NCBI RefSeq assembly: GCF_012931985.1
Contig: NZ_JAAFGM010000004.1
Coordinates: forward strand, 122,054-186,053
Direction of reading: 5' to 3'
DNA from: Candidatus Roseilinea sp. NK_OTU-006
GTDB taxonomy: Bacteria; Chloroflexota; Anaerolineae; J036; Brachytrichaceae
Length of the DNA stretch: 64,000 nt
Each line of letters begins with the position of its first letter. The stretch's first letter is position 1. Positions 26,014 through 35,500 of the stretch are shown piece after piece. A model generated the notes under the pieces. It saw nothing but the letters and a program-made list of their open reading frames with translations, was not told the origin of the DNA and ran no database searches. The position numbers were made by a program, and so were the translations under genes.

Positions 26014-27105
26014 TCATTTATCCATCAGGCCCATCCGCCAGGCGAGTTCGGCGTTCAACACGCTGCCGCCCGCCGCGCCGCGAATCGTGTTGTGCGCCAG
26101 TGTGACAAATTTGACGCCACAATCGCCGAACAGCGGCTCGCGGCGCACCCGCCCCACGACCACACTCATGCCCCCGACCGGTGAGCCGGCCAGCCGGTCG
26201 CGCCGCGGCTGAGGGCGATCGGGCTCATCGTGGACGATGATAGGACAGTCCGGCGCGCTGGGCAGTCCGGCAGTTTGCGCGCAGCGAAATTGGCGCATCA
26301 CGCGCGCAGCCTCCTCCGGCGCGACGGGGCGCTCCGTCTCCACCGACATGGTCACCATGTGGCCGTCAATCACCGGCACACGGTTGCAGTGCGCGCTCAG
26401 GCCAAAGCTGGCCTCTCGGATCGCCCCCCCGTCCAAGCGGCCCAACAACTTGCGCGCCTCGGCTTCTAATTTCTCCTCCTCATTTTTGATGTAGGGCAGC
26501 ACATTATCGGTGATATCCAGCGACGGCACGCCGGGATAGCCAGCCCCGCTGATCGCTTGCATCGAGACGCAAAATACGCGCCGCACACCGAAAGCGTCGT
26601 ACAGCGGCCGCAGCGTCATCGCCGGCCCGCTCACCGTGCAGTTCGTGTTACACACGATGCCGCCCATCCACCCGCGCTTTTGCCGCTGATGGCGCAACAG
26701 ATTTAAGTGCTCGGCGTTGACCTCGGGGATGACCAGGGGCACATCCGGCGCCATGCGATGGTAGGACGCATTGGAAAACACCAGCACGCCGGCCTGAGCA
26801 AATGCCGGCTCGGCCACCGCCGCAATCTCATTGGGCAGCGCGCTAAAAACCGCCCGCACGTCCGGCGCAGCGCGCAAAACAGCGTCGGGATCGGCAGCCA
26901 GCAGCGGCATGTCCCGCACCGCTTGAGGTATCTCGTCCTCCACAACCCAGTGCGCAGCGTCAGCATAACGCTTGCCTTCGCTGCGGTCAGAAGCGGCTAA
27001 TGCAGCGATCCGAAAGGTAGGATGATCTCGCAGCAACTGAACGAAGCGCGCCCCGACAACGCCGGTCGCGCCAAGAATAGCCACAGGAACTTTGTTGGTG
27101 GACAT
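26014..27105 (-). CDS. asd: Aspartate-semialdehyde dehydrogenase, archaeal/fungal-like type
   Basis: Asd reduces aspartyl phosphate to the semialdehyde for Lys, Met, Thr and diaminopimelate synthesis. The 363-aa protein starts with [20 protein letters not shown], has the catalytic Cys in [21 protein letters not shown] and the His in [14 protein letters not shown]. The insert and motif spacing fit the archaeal/eukaryotic branch and not the E. coli one. The frame opens further upstream, but the ATG at 27105 places the nucleotide-binding motif near the N-terminus. It lies 16 bases before ugd on the same strand. Confidence 0.93.
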   Translation of the reverse strand: MSTNKVPVAILGATGVVGARFVQLLRDHPTFRIAALAASDRSEGKRYADAAHWVVEDEIPQAVRDMPLLAADPDAVLRAAPDVRAVFSALPNEIAAVAEPAFAQAGVLVFSNASYHRMAPDVPLVIPEVNAEHLNLLRHQRQKRGWMGGIVCNTNCTVSGPAMTLRPLYDAFGVRRVFCVSMQAISGAGYPGVPSLDITDNVLPYIKNEEEKLEAEARKLLGRLDGGAIREASFGLSAHCNRVPVIDGHMVTMSVETERPVAPEEAARVMRQFRCAQTAGLPSAPDCPIIVHDEPDRPQPRRDRLAGSPVGGMSVVVGRVRREPLFGDCGVKFVTLAHNTIRGAAGGSVLNAELAWRMGLMDK

Positions 27106-27188
27106 GCGCAAAGATGATACCGCAACCGCTTCGGCGATAATGCGCAGCGCAGGGGCCAATGGCCCCTGGCGCTCAGTCGTGTGAAGTC

Positions 27189-28094
27189 ATGAAGATCTTG
27201 TTAATCGGCGCAAACGGTCAGCTCGGACGAGACTTGATGGCGGCGCTCGCCCAGCATGACGTGCTGGGCACGGTGCGCGGGGCGATCACGGCGGATGATT
27301 CCGAGACCGATCGGCTTTCTCCCGTCGCGCTCGACGTGTGTGACGCGGTCGAGGTGCGCGCCACCATCGCCGGCTTCTTGCCCAATATCGTGATCAACTG
27401 CGCAGCGTATCACCGCGTAGATGACATTGAATCGGACGCCTCGCAGGCGCTGGCCGTGAACGCGCTGGCGGCGCAGCGACTGGCGCTGGCTTGCCGCGAA
27501 CTGGACGCCGCACTGCTACACGTCAGCACCGACTACGTGTTCGACGGCGCCAAGCGCGCGCCATACGTCGAGACCGACCTGCCCAACCCGCTCAGCGCCT
27601 ACGGAACCAGCAAGCTGGCCGGCGAGCTGCTCATCCGCGCTGCATGGCGCAAACACTACATCGTGCGCACCTGTGGCTTGTACGGCCTGGCCGGCGCCAG
27701 CGGCAAAGGCGGCAACTTCGTCAACACCATGCTGCGACTCGCCCAAGAAGGCCAGCCCATTCGCGTGGTCAACGACCAGACCTGCACCCCGACGTTTACT
27801 AAGGACTTGGCCCAGCAGATCGCCCGGCTGATCGAAACTGAGGCGTACGGCGTTTATCACATCACCAACGCTGGAGCGTGCACCTGGTATGAATTTGCTT
27901 GCGAGATCTTTCGCCTGGCCGGCCTGCAGCCGGATGTGCGACCCATCACCAGCGCCGAGTTCAACGCGCCGGCGCGCCGCCCGCCCTACTCCGTGCTCGA
28001 GAACGCCGCGCTTAAGGCGCTGGGCATAGACCAAATGCGCCACTGGCGCGAGGCGCTGGCCGAATACATCTCGCTGAAGGTAGCCCAGAGGTGA
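27189..28094 (+). CDS. rfbD: dTDP-4-dehydrorhamnose reductase
   Basis: The 301-aa short-chain-fold reductase makes the last step of dTDP-L-rhamnose. It shows MKILLIGANGQLGRDL, the catalytic YGTSKLAGE (YxxxK), LHVSTDYVFDG and RTCGLYG. The other rml genes are not in the window. The start at 27189 is preferred over an in-frame ATG at 27159 because it directly precedes the nucleotide-binding motif. Confidence 0.92.
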   Translation: MKILLIGANGQLGRDLMAALAQHDVLGTVRGAITADDSETDRLSPVALDVCDAVEVRATIAGFLPNIVINCAAYHRVDDIESDASQALAVNALAAQRLALACRELDAALLHVSTDYVFDGAKRAPYVETDLPNPLSAYGTSKLAGELLIRAAWRKHYIVRTCGLYGLAGASGKGGNFVNTMLRLAQEGQPIRVVNDQTCTPTFTKDLAQQIARLIETEAYGVYHITNAGACTWYEFACEIFRLAGLQPDVRPITSAEFNAPARRPPYSVLENAALKALGIDQMRHWREALAEYISLKVAQR

Positions 28095-28190
28095 GGCGCA
28101 CAGCCGCCGGCTCCGGATGCGCAACGCATCGGGCCGGGCATCCGCAGGCCAGCCAGCCAGCGCCTTCGCGTCCAGCGCACGCCGATCGGT

Positions 28191-28196
28191 TATACT
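28191..28196 (+). promoter_or_regulatory. Candidate -10 box (TATACT) for the Wzt-like gene
   Basis: TATACT lies 26 bases before the ATG at 28223, within the 128-base gap after rfbD. It would allow separate expression of the ABC gene. Confidence 0.4.
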
Positions 28197-28222
28197 CGCC
28201 GCTTGATCGCCTATCTGGAATA

Positions 28223-29554
28223 ATGTCCAACGCCATCGAGTTCCATAACGTCTCAAAATCCTTCCGCATAGATCGAGACCGGCCGCGCACCTTCCAGGAG
28301 CTATTCATTCAGCTCTTTCGGCGCAGACGACGAGACGCCGGCATCTTCTGGGCGCTGCGCGACGTGAGCTTCACCATAGAACGGGGCAGCAGCGTTGGCC
28401 TGATCGGCACAAACGGCGCCGGCAAGAGCACGACGCTCAAACTCATCAGCCGAATCATCCAACCGACGCACGGCCAGATCACGGTGAACGGCCGGGTGAC
28501 GGCGCTGTTGGAGCTGGGCGCCGGCTTCCATCCAGAATTGAGCGGCCGCGACAACATCTACCTGAACGGCGCGGTGATGGGACTCACGCGCAAAGAGGTG
28601 GATGAGAAATTCGACGGCATTGTCGAGTTCGCCGAGCTGGAGGACTTCATCGATGTGCCGCTCAAGGACTACTCCAGCGGCATGCAGGCTCGCTTGGGAT
28701 TCTCTACAGCCATACACTTTGACCCCGAGATCGTGTTGCTGGACGAGGTGCTTTCGGTAGGCGACCAGGCCTTCCAGCAGAAATGCGTGGATCGCATCCG
28801 CCGCCTGCGCCGCAGAAAGGTCACGATGCTCTTCGTCTCGCACAGCATCGAGATGGTGATGAGCAACTGCGACAAGGCGATCTGGCTTGACCGTGGCCAG
28901 TTGCGCATGGCCGGCGACGCGATACGCGTGTGCAACGCCTACCACGAGTACTCGCTGATCAAAGCGGCTGAAGCACAAGCGCAAGACACGGACGACAACG
29001 CCGACTTCACTCAGAATGGCTGCTCGGACGCGCATCCGATAGACGGGTTGAACCGGGAAGGCCGGCTCGGCAGCGGCGAGGCGCGCATCACCAAGGTGGA
29101 ATTTCTGGATGTCGCCGGACGCCCCAGCCGCTTTACGCGCACCCACGCCAAATTCACCGTGCGGCTGCACTACCGCGCCCGCCGCCGATTGGAGCACATG
29201 TTGTTCGGCATCGCGTTCTTTCATGTGCAGACCGGCGCACGTTTGGCCGGGCCAAACAATGTGTTCGGCAATTACTTGATTGACGAGATCGCCGGTGAGG
29301 GATACGTAGACTACACTATCCACGACTTGCCCTTCCTGCCAGGGGACTACGAAGTAGACGCGTCTATCTACAATGAGGCCGATACACATCGCTACGATTA
29401 CTGGCAACGATGCGCCCGCTTCACCGTCTTGCCGGGCGGTACTAACGAACGCTATGGCCTCATCGCACTGGAAGGAGACTGGCTGCACACCCCTGGGCTG
29501 CCTGAGCCGGCACCTCGCGCGCATCCGGACGAAGTAACGCGCGTCGCGCCCTGA
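28223..29554 (+). CDS. ABC transporter ATPase of polysaccharide export, Wzt type with C-terminal sugar-binding domain
   Basis: The 443-aa protein has an N-terminal ATPase with Walker A GTNGAGKST, signature YSSGMQARLGFS, Walker B EIVLLDEVLSVGD and the switch His (FVSHS). A C-terminal beta-sandwich of about 150 residues (from ITKVEFLDVAGRP) matches the Wzt-type domain that recognises the end of an O-antigen-like glycan before export. The partner membrane protein (Wzm) is not in the window. A methyltransferase remnant follows, as often found in such clusters. Confidence 0.93.
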   Translation: MSNAIEFHNVSKSFRIDRDRPRTFQELFIQLFRRRRRDAGIFWALRDVSFTIERGSSVGLIGTNGAGKSTTLKLISRIIQPTHGQITVNGRVTALLELGAGFHPELSGRDNIYLNGAVMGLTRKEVDEKFDGIVEFAELEDFIDVPLKDYSSGMQARLGFSTAIHFDPEIVLLDEVLSVGDQAFQQKCVDRIRRLRRRKVTMLFVSHSIEMVMSNCDKAIWLDRGQLRMAGDAIRVCNAYHEYSLIKAAEAQAQDTDDNADFTQNGCSDAHPIDGLNREGRLGSGEARITKVEFLDVAGRPSRFTRTHAKFTVRLHYRARRRLEHMLFGIAFFHVQTGARLAGPNNVFGNYLIDEIAGEGYVDYTIHDLPFLPGDYEVDASIYNEADTHRYDYWQRCARFTVLPGGTNERYGLIALEGDWLHTPGLPEPAPRAHPDEVTRVAP

Positions 29555-29576
29555 GACGCCACCGAGCAGCCGCCCC

Positions 29577-29761
29577 ATGAATCCATTGCCTTCTGACGCT
29601 TCACACTTCGACGTCCGCTACCACGCAACCGGCTGCGCATCCCCCAAGCGACATTCAGCCGCGCACCGTGCTCGACGCCGGCTGCGCGATGGGCTTTTGG
29701 GTCGAGGTGCCGCGCACGCGTAGCGTGCAGGCGTGGAGCGCGGATATCTCCGAGTATGCTA
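29577..29761 (+). pseudogene. Remnant of a SAM-dependent methyltransferase
   Basis: An ATG at 29577 opens a frame reading SDASHFDVRYHATGC, and a different frame from about 29645 reads RTVLDAGCAMGFWVE followed by AWSADISEYA, the glycine-rich SAM-binding motif and acidic loop of class I methyltransferases. A frameshift separates the two, residues between motif I and the acidic loop look altered, and the sequence stops abruptly at 29761, where a piece of another gene begins. Only about 60 codons remain. It lies 22 bases after the Wzt-like gene, so it was probably part of that polysaccharide operon. Confidence 0.65.
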
Positions 29762-29847
29762 CCGGCCAGGTGCAGGCCGCCGCCGCGGCATTGTCACGCC
29801 AGATCACCCCTGAGCCGTCCACACCCCCCAGCCATACGCGCCGCCGC
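29762..29847. repeat. Copied fragment of the beta-helix gene (copy of 30581-30677)
   Basis: These 86 bases match 30581-30677 of the adjacent beta-helix gene in the same orientation, with one 10-base gap, one single-base gap and a few mismatches. The fragment joins the methyltransferase remnant directly, so it marks a rearrangement point. Confidence 0.85.
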
Positions 29848-29956
29848 GCAGCATGGCCGCCAGGTAAATCTGCTTGTCAAACGATGCCGCGCCGTGTCGG
29901 GTTAACAGCGCCTCGAAATGCGCAGAAGCACGGGCAGGCCCGCGGTCGTCAGACAT
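29848..29956 (-). pseudogene. Unrecognised N-terminal coding fragment
   Basis: On the minus strand an ATG at 29956 reads about 36 codons (contains SAHFEALLTRHGAASFDK) that look like a real protein start, then runs into the copied beta-helix fragment and stops at 29804. I do not recognise the family. It is probably a truncated gene left by the same rearrangement. The rest of 29957-30060 holds nothing I can support. Confidence 0.35.
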
Positions 29957-30060
29957 GATGCGCGGATTGTATCGAGCGCCCGGCCAATCGTTCGGCTTGC
30001 CGCAGCATCCCCGGCCGAACCCATCGCCGATCACGGGAACATGCGGCATCGCAGCACACC

Positions 30061-32562
30061 TCATCGCACTGCGCGGGGCGCAAACACCCGCCGCAGCACA
30101 ATCTCCGACTCAGCGTAACCGATGTCCGGCGCGTTGCCCTGCGGGCGCGGCCGGCCGAAGTAATCGGCGCTCACGCCCTCCGGCGCGCCGCCGTCAATCG
30201 CCAGGCTTACCGGCGCCAGCGCGTAATCCACCACGTCCACGAAACGCGCCGGCCCGATGAACAGCGGCCCAGCCAACATCACAGTGCCGCTGAGCGGCGC
30301 GCTCGCCCCGCCGATCAACACATGCGCCACCTGCGCCGCCCCGCCCAGCCGCGCCACGCCCACCGTGTGCGAGGCGATCAGCGTGTTGGTCAGGTATACT
30401 GCGCCGGCGTTCACGCGCACCGCTTCGGCGCCGACCAGCATGGGGCTGACCAGCGTGGCATGCAGCAAGATCAACGCGTCGTCGCCGCCATCGTGCGCCG
30501 CGCACACCGCTGCGCCCTGCCCGGCTGCGTTGCCGGCCCACAAGCTGTTCACCCAGCGCGCGCGGCCCCCCACCGTCATGCCGGCCAGGTGCAGGCCGCC
30601 GCCGCACCGCGCCGCGGCATTGTCACGCCAGATCACCCCTGAGCCGCCCACCGCCCCCCAGCCATACGCGCCGCCGCCGTGCTCGGCCGCGCTATTGCCG
30701 ATAAAGGCGCTGCGTGTGATGATCGTCGCGCCGAACAGGGCCGCCCCGCCGCCCGATCCGTTGATGGCCAGCACAGCCAGCGGCGCGAACGCTTCTCCGC
30801 TCGCGCCGGCCCAGGCCGGCCCGCTCCCGCCCAGCGCGCGGTTGCCGGCAAACGCGCTGCCGCTGATCGCCGCCGTGCCGAGCAACAGCGCGCCGCCGCC
30901 ATTGGCCAGCGCGACATTGGCGGTGAACGTCACGGCTTCCAGCGCAGCCGCGCCCAGGGCGTACATCCCGCCGCCTTGGCGCGCGGTGTTGCTGAGGAAC
31001 TGCGCCTCGCTCAGGCCGGCTGCGCTGCCGGCATACACCCCACCGCCAAAGCCTTGCGCACCCATCGCCTGATTGCCGACGAAAGTGACCGCGCTCAGGG
31101 TCACCGGCCCGGCGACCGAGAGGCCGCCGCCCCGACCGGCAGAATTGCCGATCCAGGCGCTCCTGCTCAGCGCCAGCGTTGCGCTCACGTGCGCCCCGCC
31201 GCCGGCCACACCGGCGGCATTCGCCGTGAAGGTGAGCGGCCCCTGCGCCAACAGGTTTGCCGCAAAGAGCGCCCCTCCCCCCATGCCCTGCGCTGTGTTG
31301 CTCATGAAGGCCGCCACGCTCAACGTCACCGGCTGGGCAAAAAACGCCCCGCCGCCGGAAGCCCCGGCCGTGTTGCCGCTGAACTGCGCTTCGCTCAGGT
31401 CGGCGGCGCCGCTGACGTATAACCCGCCGCCCTCCTGCTGCGCCCGGTTGCCGACAAACGTGACGCCCTGACCTTCCAGCCGCGCCTGGTTAAACGCAAA
31501 CGCCCCGCCGCCCCGCTCGTCGGCGGTGTTGCTCACAAAGGACACATTGCGCAACGCAGCCAGATCGCCGAAGAAAGACTGGTTGAAATACGCGCCGCCG
31601 CCGTGCATGGCCGCGCTGTTGCTGTAGAACGTGGTGTCGGTCAGCCAGGTGACCCAGTTGAAATGCGCGCCGCCGGTGCTTAGCACAGTAGCCTGATTGT
31701 GCGCAAACGTCACGTCCTGCGCGTGCGTCTCGTTGCTGAAGATCGCCCCGCCGATGCCCCGCGCGATGTTGTGGGTAAAGGTGACGTGGCGCAGCGTGGC
31801 GCGGTTGTCAAAGCGCGCGCCGCCGGCCTGGGCGCCGGCCGCGTTGCCGGCAAAGGTGCTGCTCGACACAGTGGCCGGCGCGCTGAAGCCAAAATTCGCC
31901 CCGCCGCCATAGCCCGCGCTGAAATCCGTCACGGTGTTGCTGAGGAACGCCGATGCAACAATCCAGACCTCGGCGTTGAACGAGGCCCCGCCGCCGCGAT
32001 AGCGCGCGACGTTGCTGACGAGCGCGCTGTGCGTCACCGTCGCCGGCCCGCCCACGTACAGCCCGCCGCCGGCGCCGTTGGCGGCCTCGCTCCCGCGGAT
32101 CACCACGTTGCTGATCACCCCCGCCGACTCCAGCGCCACCCCACCGCCGGACTCAAACGGGTTGGTCCAGCGCCCGCCCCGCACGATCAGGTTCTCCAGC
32201 GTAAGCGGCTGCGTGGCATACACCACCCGGCCGGCCTGCTGCGCATCCAGCACGGTCGGGTGCGCGTTCGGATCGCTGAGCGCCCAGTTCGTGAGCGTGT
32301 AGCCGCCGCGCAAGGTGAGCGGCTGGCCGATGGCGACCACCTGCGCGCCGCTCACACCCGCGCACACGCCGGCGACTTTCACCACATCGCCGGGCGCCGC
32401 CGCGCCCACCGCATCACGCACCGCCTGCGCGTCGGGGCTGGAGTACACCGTCGTCCCGTCAATCGTGGCAAAGCACTGCTGCGCCCTGGCCGTCTGCACG
32501 CCCAGCCCCAGCGCCGCAGCCAGCCCCGCGCCAACCCACAGCAACTTCATTCCGTGTCTCAT
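30061..32562 (-). CDS. Secreted right-handed beta-helix protein (Pmp-like repeats)
   Basis: The 833-aa protein has a signal peptide (residues about 5-27, cleavage near ARAQ) and then a start typical of choice-of-anchor/beta-helix proteins: DAVRDAVGAA-like and GDVVKVAGVC. The body is built of some 20 imperfect repeats with the patterns F-x-x-N-x-A, GGGAxF and GGGLY, as in chlamydial Pmp and other right-handed beta-helix surface proteins. It ends GYAESEIVLRRVFAPRAVR without an obvious anchor. Its ATG overlaps the TGA of the upstream giant gene (ATGA), so the two are translationally coupled and probably work together at the cell surface. Confidence 0.85.
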   Translation of the reverse strand: MRHGMKLLWVGAGLAAALGLGVQTARAQQCFATIDGTTVYSSPDAQAVRDAVGAAAPGDVVKVAGVCAGVSGAQVVAIGQPLTLRGGYTLTNWALSDPNAHPTVLDAQQAGRVVYATQPLTLENLIVRGGRWTNPFESGGGVALESAGVISNVVIRGSEAANGAGGGLYVGGPATVTHSALVSNVARYRGGGASFNAEVWIVASAFLSNTVTDFSAGYGGGANFGFSAPATVSSSTFAGNAAGAQAGGARFDNRATLRHVTFTHNIARGIGGAIFSNETHAQDVTFAHNQATVLSTGGAHFNWVTWLTDTTFYSNSAAMHGGGAYFNQSFFGDLAALRNVSFVSNTADERGGGAFAFNQARLEGQGVTFVGNRAQQEGGGLYVSGAADLSEAQFSGNTAGASGGGAFFAQPVTLSVAAFMSNTAQGMGGGALFAANLLAQGPLTFTANAAGVAGGGAHVSATLALSRSAWIGNSAGRGGGLSVAGPVTLSAVTFVGNQAMGAQGFGGGVYAGSAAGLSEAQFLSNTARQGGGMYALGAAALEAVTFTANVALANGGGALLLGTAAISGSAFAGNRALGGSGPAWAGASGEAFAPLAVLAINGSGGGAALFGATIITRSAFIGNSAAEHGGGAYGWGAVGGSGVIWRDNAAARCGGGLHLAGMTVGGRARWVNSLWAGNAAGQGAAVCAAHDGGDDALILLHATLVSPMLVGAEAVRVNAGAVYLTNTLIASHTVGVARLGGAAQVAHVLIGGASAPLSGTVMLAGPLFIGPARFVDVVDYALAPVSLAIDGGAPEGVSADYFGRPRPQGNAPDIGYAESEIVLRRVFAPRAVR
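30581..30677. repeat. Source segment of the copied beta-helix fragment
   Basis: This in-gene segment is the full-length version of the fragment found at 29762-29847. It contains a 10-base stretch missing from the copy. Confidence 0.85.
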
Positions 32563-35500
32563 TCCGCCCTCCGCGCCAACGGCAGATACAGGCGATAGGT
32601 GCCGGGGATCAGCACGCGCACCACAATCGGCGGGTCGTCCAACAGCGCCTGCGCCCCGGCCTCACCCTGCGCCGTCTCAGCCGCAACGGTCACAGCCGAC
32701 ATCGTCAGCGCACCCAGCGCCGGGTCGGGCCGGCCGATGTGCACGAAGAACCACTCATCCGGCTCAGGCAAGCCGTCGTCCAGGATTGGCACGCTGATGA
32801 TCTTCTGCGTCTCGCCCGGCGCAAAGACCAGCACGCCGGCGGTGTAAGCGTAGTCGCTGCCGGCCTGCGCCGTGCCATCCACCGTGGCGTAGGTCAGGCC
32901 CACCGCCATGGGCAGCGGCATAGCCAGCGCGACGGTGATCATCGCGCTGCCCTCCGCCTCCACGCCGGCAACTTGCAGCGGGTTCACCTGCGCCGGCGGC
33001 ATCGTGATCGTCACCGGCAGCGTCAGGCTGATCTGCCCGTTGGCGTTCCACGCCCGCACCGTGACCAGATACACCCCCGGCGCGTCGTAGGCGTGGGTCT
33101 GGTTCTGCCCTTGCAACTGCACGCCGTCGCCGAAGTCCCAGGCAAAAGTCAGGCCGCTGCCGCCGGCGGTAGTAGCCGTGAACTGAACGGCCTGTCCAAC
33201 CGGGGCCGGCGCCAGCGCGCCGGCGCTCAGCCCAATCGGCGGGGCATCGGTGATCACCAGCGCGACGCTGGCGACCTGCGCGCCAAGCAGGTTGAACGCG
33301 GTGACGATGGCGGTGTAGGTCCCAATCGCGCCGTAGGCGTGGTTGACCGACGAACCATAGGCCAGATTGCCGTCGCCCAGATCCCAGGTAAAGCTGACCG
33401 GCCATCCCGCATCCAGCGCAGCAGCCAGGAATGTCGGCTGGCCGAGGAAGGTCGGCCCGCTGGCCGTGGCGCTCAGGCCGGCGATGGGTTGCTGCACCAC
33501 CACGCCGGTGGTCGCCGTTTGCTGGTTGAGCAAGTTGGTGGCGGTGACGGTGACGGTATAGCTGCCGGGCAGCGCATACACATGGGCAACCGTCGTGCCG
33601 GTCAGCGTGGCGGTCACCCCATCGCCAAAGTCCCAGACGTAGGTGATCAGGTTGCCGCCGGACTGGCTGGCGGTGAACCAGGTCGGCGCGCCCAGCGCCG
33701 TCGGGCTGCTGCTGGCGGCAGCCAACCCGACGATGGGCACCACCGCGCTGACCACAATCTGCCGGGTCAGCGTCAGGTAATGCACGCCCAGGCCAAACGG
33801 ATAGTCGAGGTCATTTTCGATCACCGCCGTGGCGGTGTAGAGGCCGGGCGCGCTGAAGACCCACGTCTTCTGATCCAGCCGATGGTTCGGCCAACCGCCG
33901 TAGGCGTCAACGATGCCATCACTGTCGAAGTCGTAGGAGAAGTTGAGCGGGTAGCCGCCGCTGGTGGTGAGCGTGAAGGGCGTGGGCACGCCGACGGCGG
34001 TGTAGGCCGGCGCGTCGAAGGCAAAGCTCAGGCCGGTCTCGGTGATGCTTTGCCGCACGCGTACGAACGTGGTGCGCGGGCCGATCTGGCCGGCGCGGTT
34101 AAAGGCCGTGACGGTGATCGGGTCCACCTCGCCGCCCACGCTGTAGGTGTGCGAGAACACCGCATAGCGCCACACTGCCCCGCCGCCGTCCACCATGAAC
34201 AGGTCGGCCGGCCGAGTGACCACCGCGCCGTCGGCCCAGTTCACGGCCACTTGCGCGTTGCTGGCGGTGCCGGTGAGATAAACGTGCATGGTGAAAGGCT
34301 GGCCGGCCAGCGCCTCGCCGTAGCCGTCCATGGTGGCCTCGAACCACAGGGAGAACATGTCGCGCCAGGCCGGCGTCCCCTCTTGCAGCGTGATCGGCAA
34401 ACTGGCAACGACCGCGCCGGCGCTGTTCGAGGCGGTCACCACGGCGGTGAAGACCGTGAGCGCGTAGGCCGGGCTGAACGGCACGTTGTACACATGAGCC
34501 GCCGTCGGGCCATAGGCCAGATTGCCATCGCCCAGGCTCCAAGTGAAGCTCACGTTTGTGCCGCTGCTGATCGTCGCCGTCAGGTGCACCAGGCCGTCCG
34601 GCCCCGGCGGCTGTGGCGCATTCGAGGCGAGCGCCAAGCCCAGGATGGCGCGGTCGCGCACTTGCGCCGTCGCCGCGGCCTGGTTGTTGGCCGGCAAGTC
34701 GTCGCGCGCGCTGGTGGCAACTAAGACGGTGTGCGTGACCACAGCGCCAATGGGCAGAGGATCGCTCAAGACGGCCAGCACGGTAATCTGGCGGCCGGCG
34801 CCGGGCGCCAGCGTCCCAAGCGTGGCGCTGATGCCATTGGCGCTCAGCGCGCACGAACCGTATTGCGCCTCGCACATCGTCAGGCTGATGGCGGCGTGCG
34901 CGGTGCTGGTCACCTGCACCCCGCTGGCGTTCAGCGGGCCGAGGTTAGTCACCAGGATGGTGTAGGTCAGCAGGTCGCCCGCGATCAGCCCGTCGGCGGT
35001 CGTCACGGCATGGGCAACGGCTAGGTCGGCCACCGGCTGGACCACCGTCACCGTCGGCGATTGGGCAAAAGCCAGGCCGGCCCATGCGCCATAGGCGCTG
35101 GCCGTGAGCACGAAGCTGAAGTTGGCGATGTCGGGCGCGAAGACGGCGAACACCTGCGCGCCGCCGGCCCCCACGCCCAGCGTGTGGCAGACGAACGACA
35201 TGCCACTGGCCGTCTCCAGCGTGCGCGTGATGGCGCACCGCTCCGGCCAGTAGCCAACGTTCTCCCAAACCGCGACCGGGCTGAGGTTGAGCGGAACCGG
35301 GATGGTGATGCGCCGCAAGACCACGTCCGGCCCGTCGCGCGTGATGTTGATGGTGAAGGTGATGAGTTGATCGGCCGGCAGCGGGTTGTCGGAAGGCGTG
35401 ACGGAGAGATGCAGCGTGGAGGGATAGGTGATCTGCACCGGCGCAGTGATGCTGTTGTTAGCCGGCGCGGGGTCAGGCGTCGGGAACGTAGACAGCGAAG

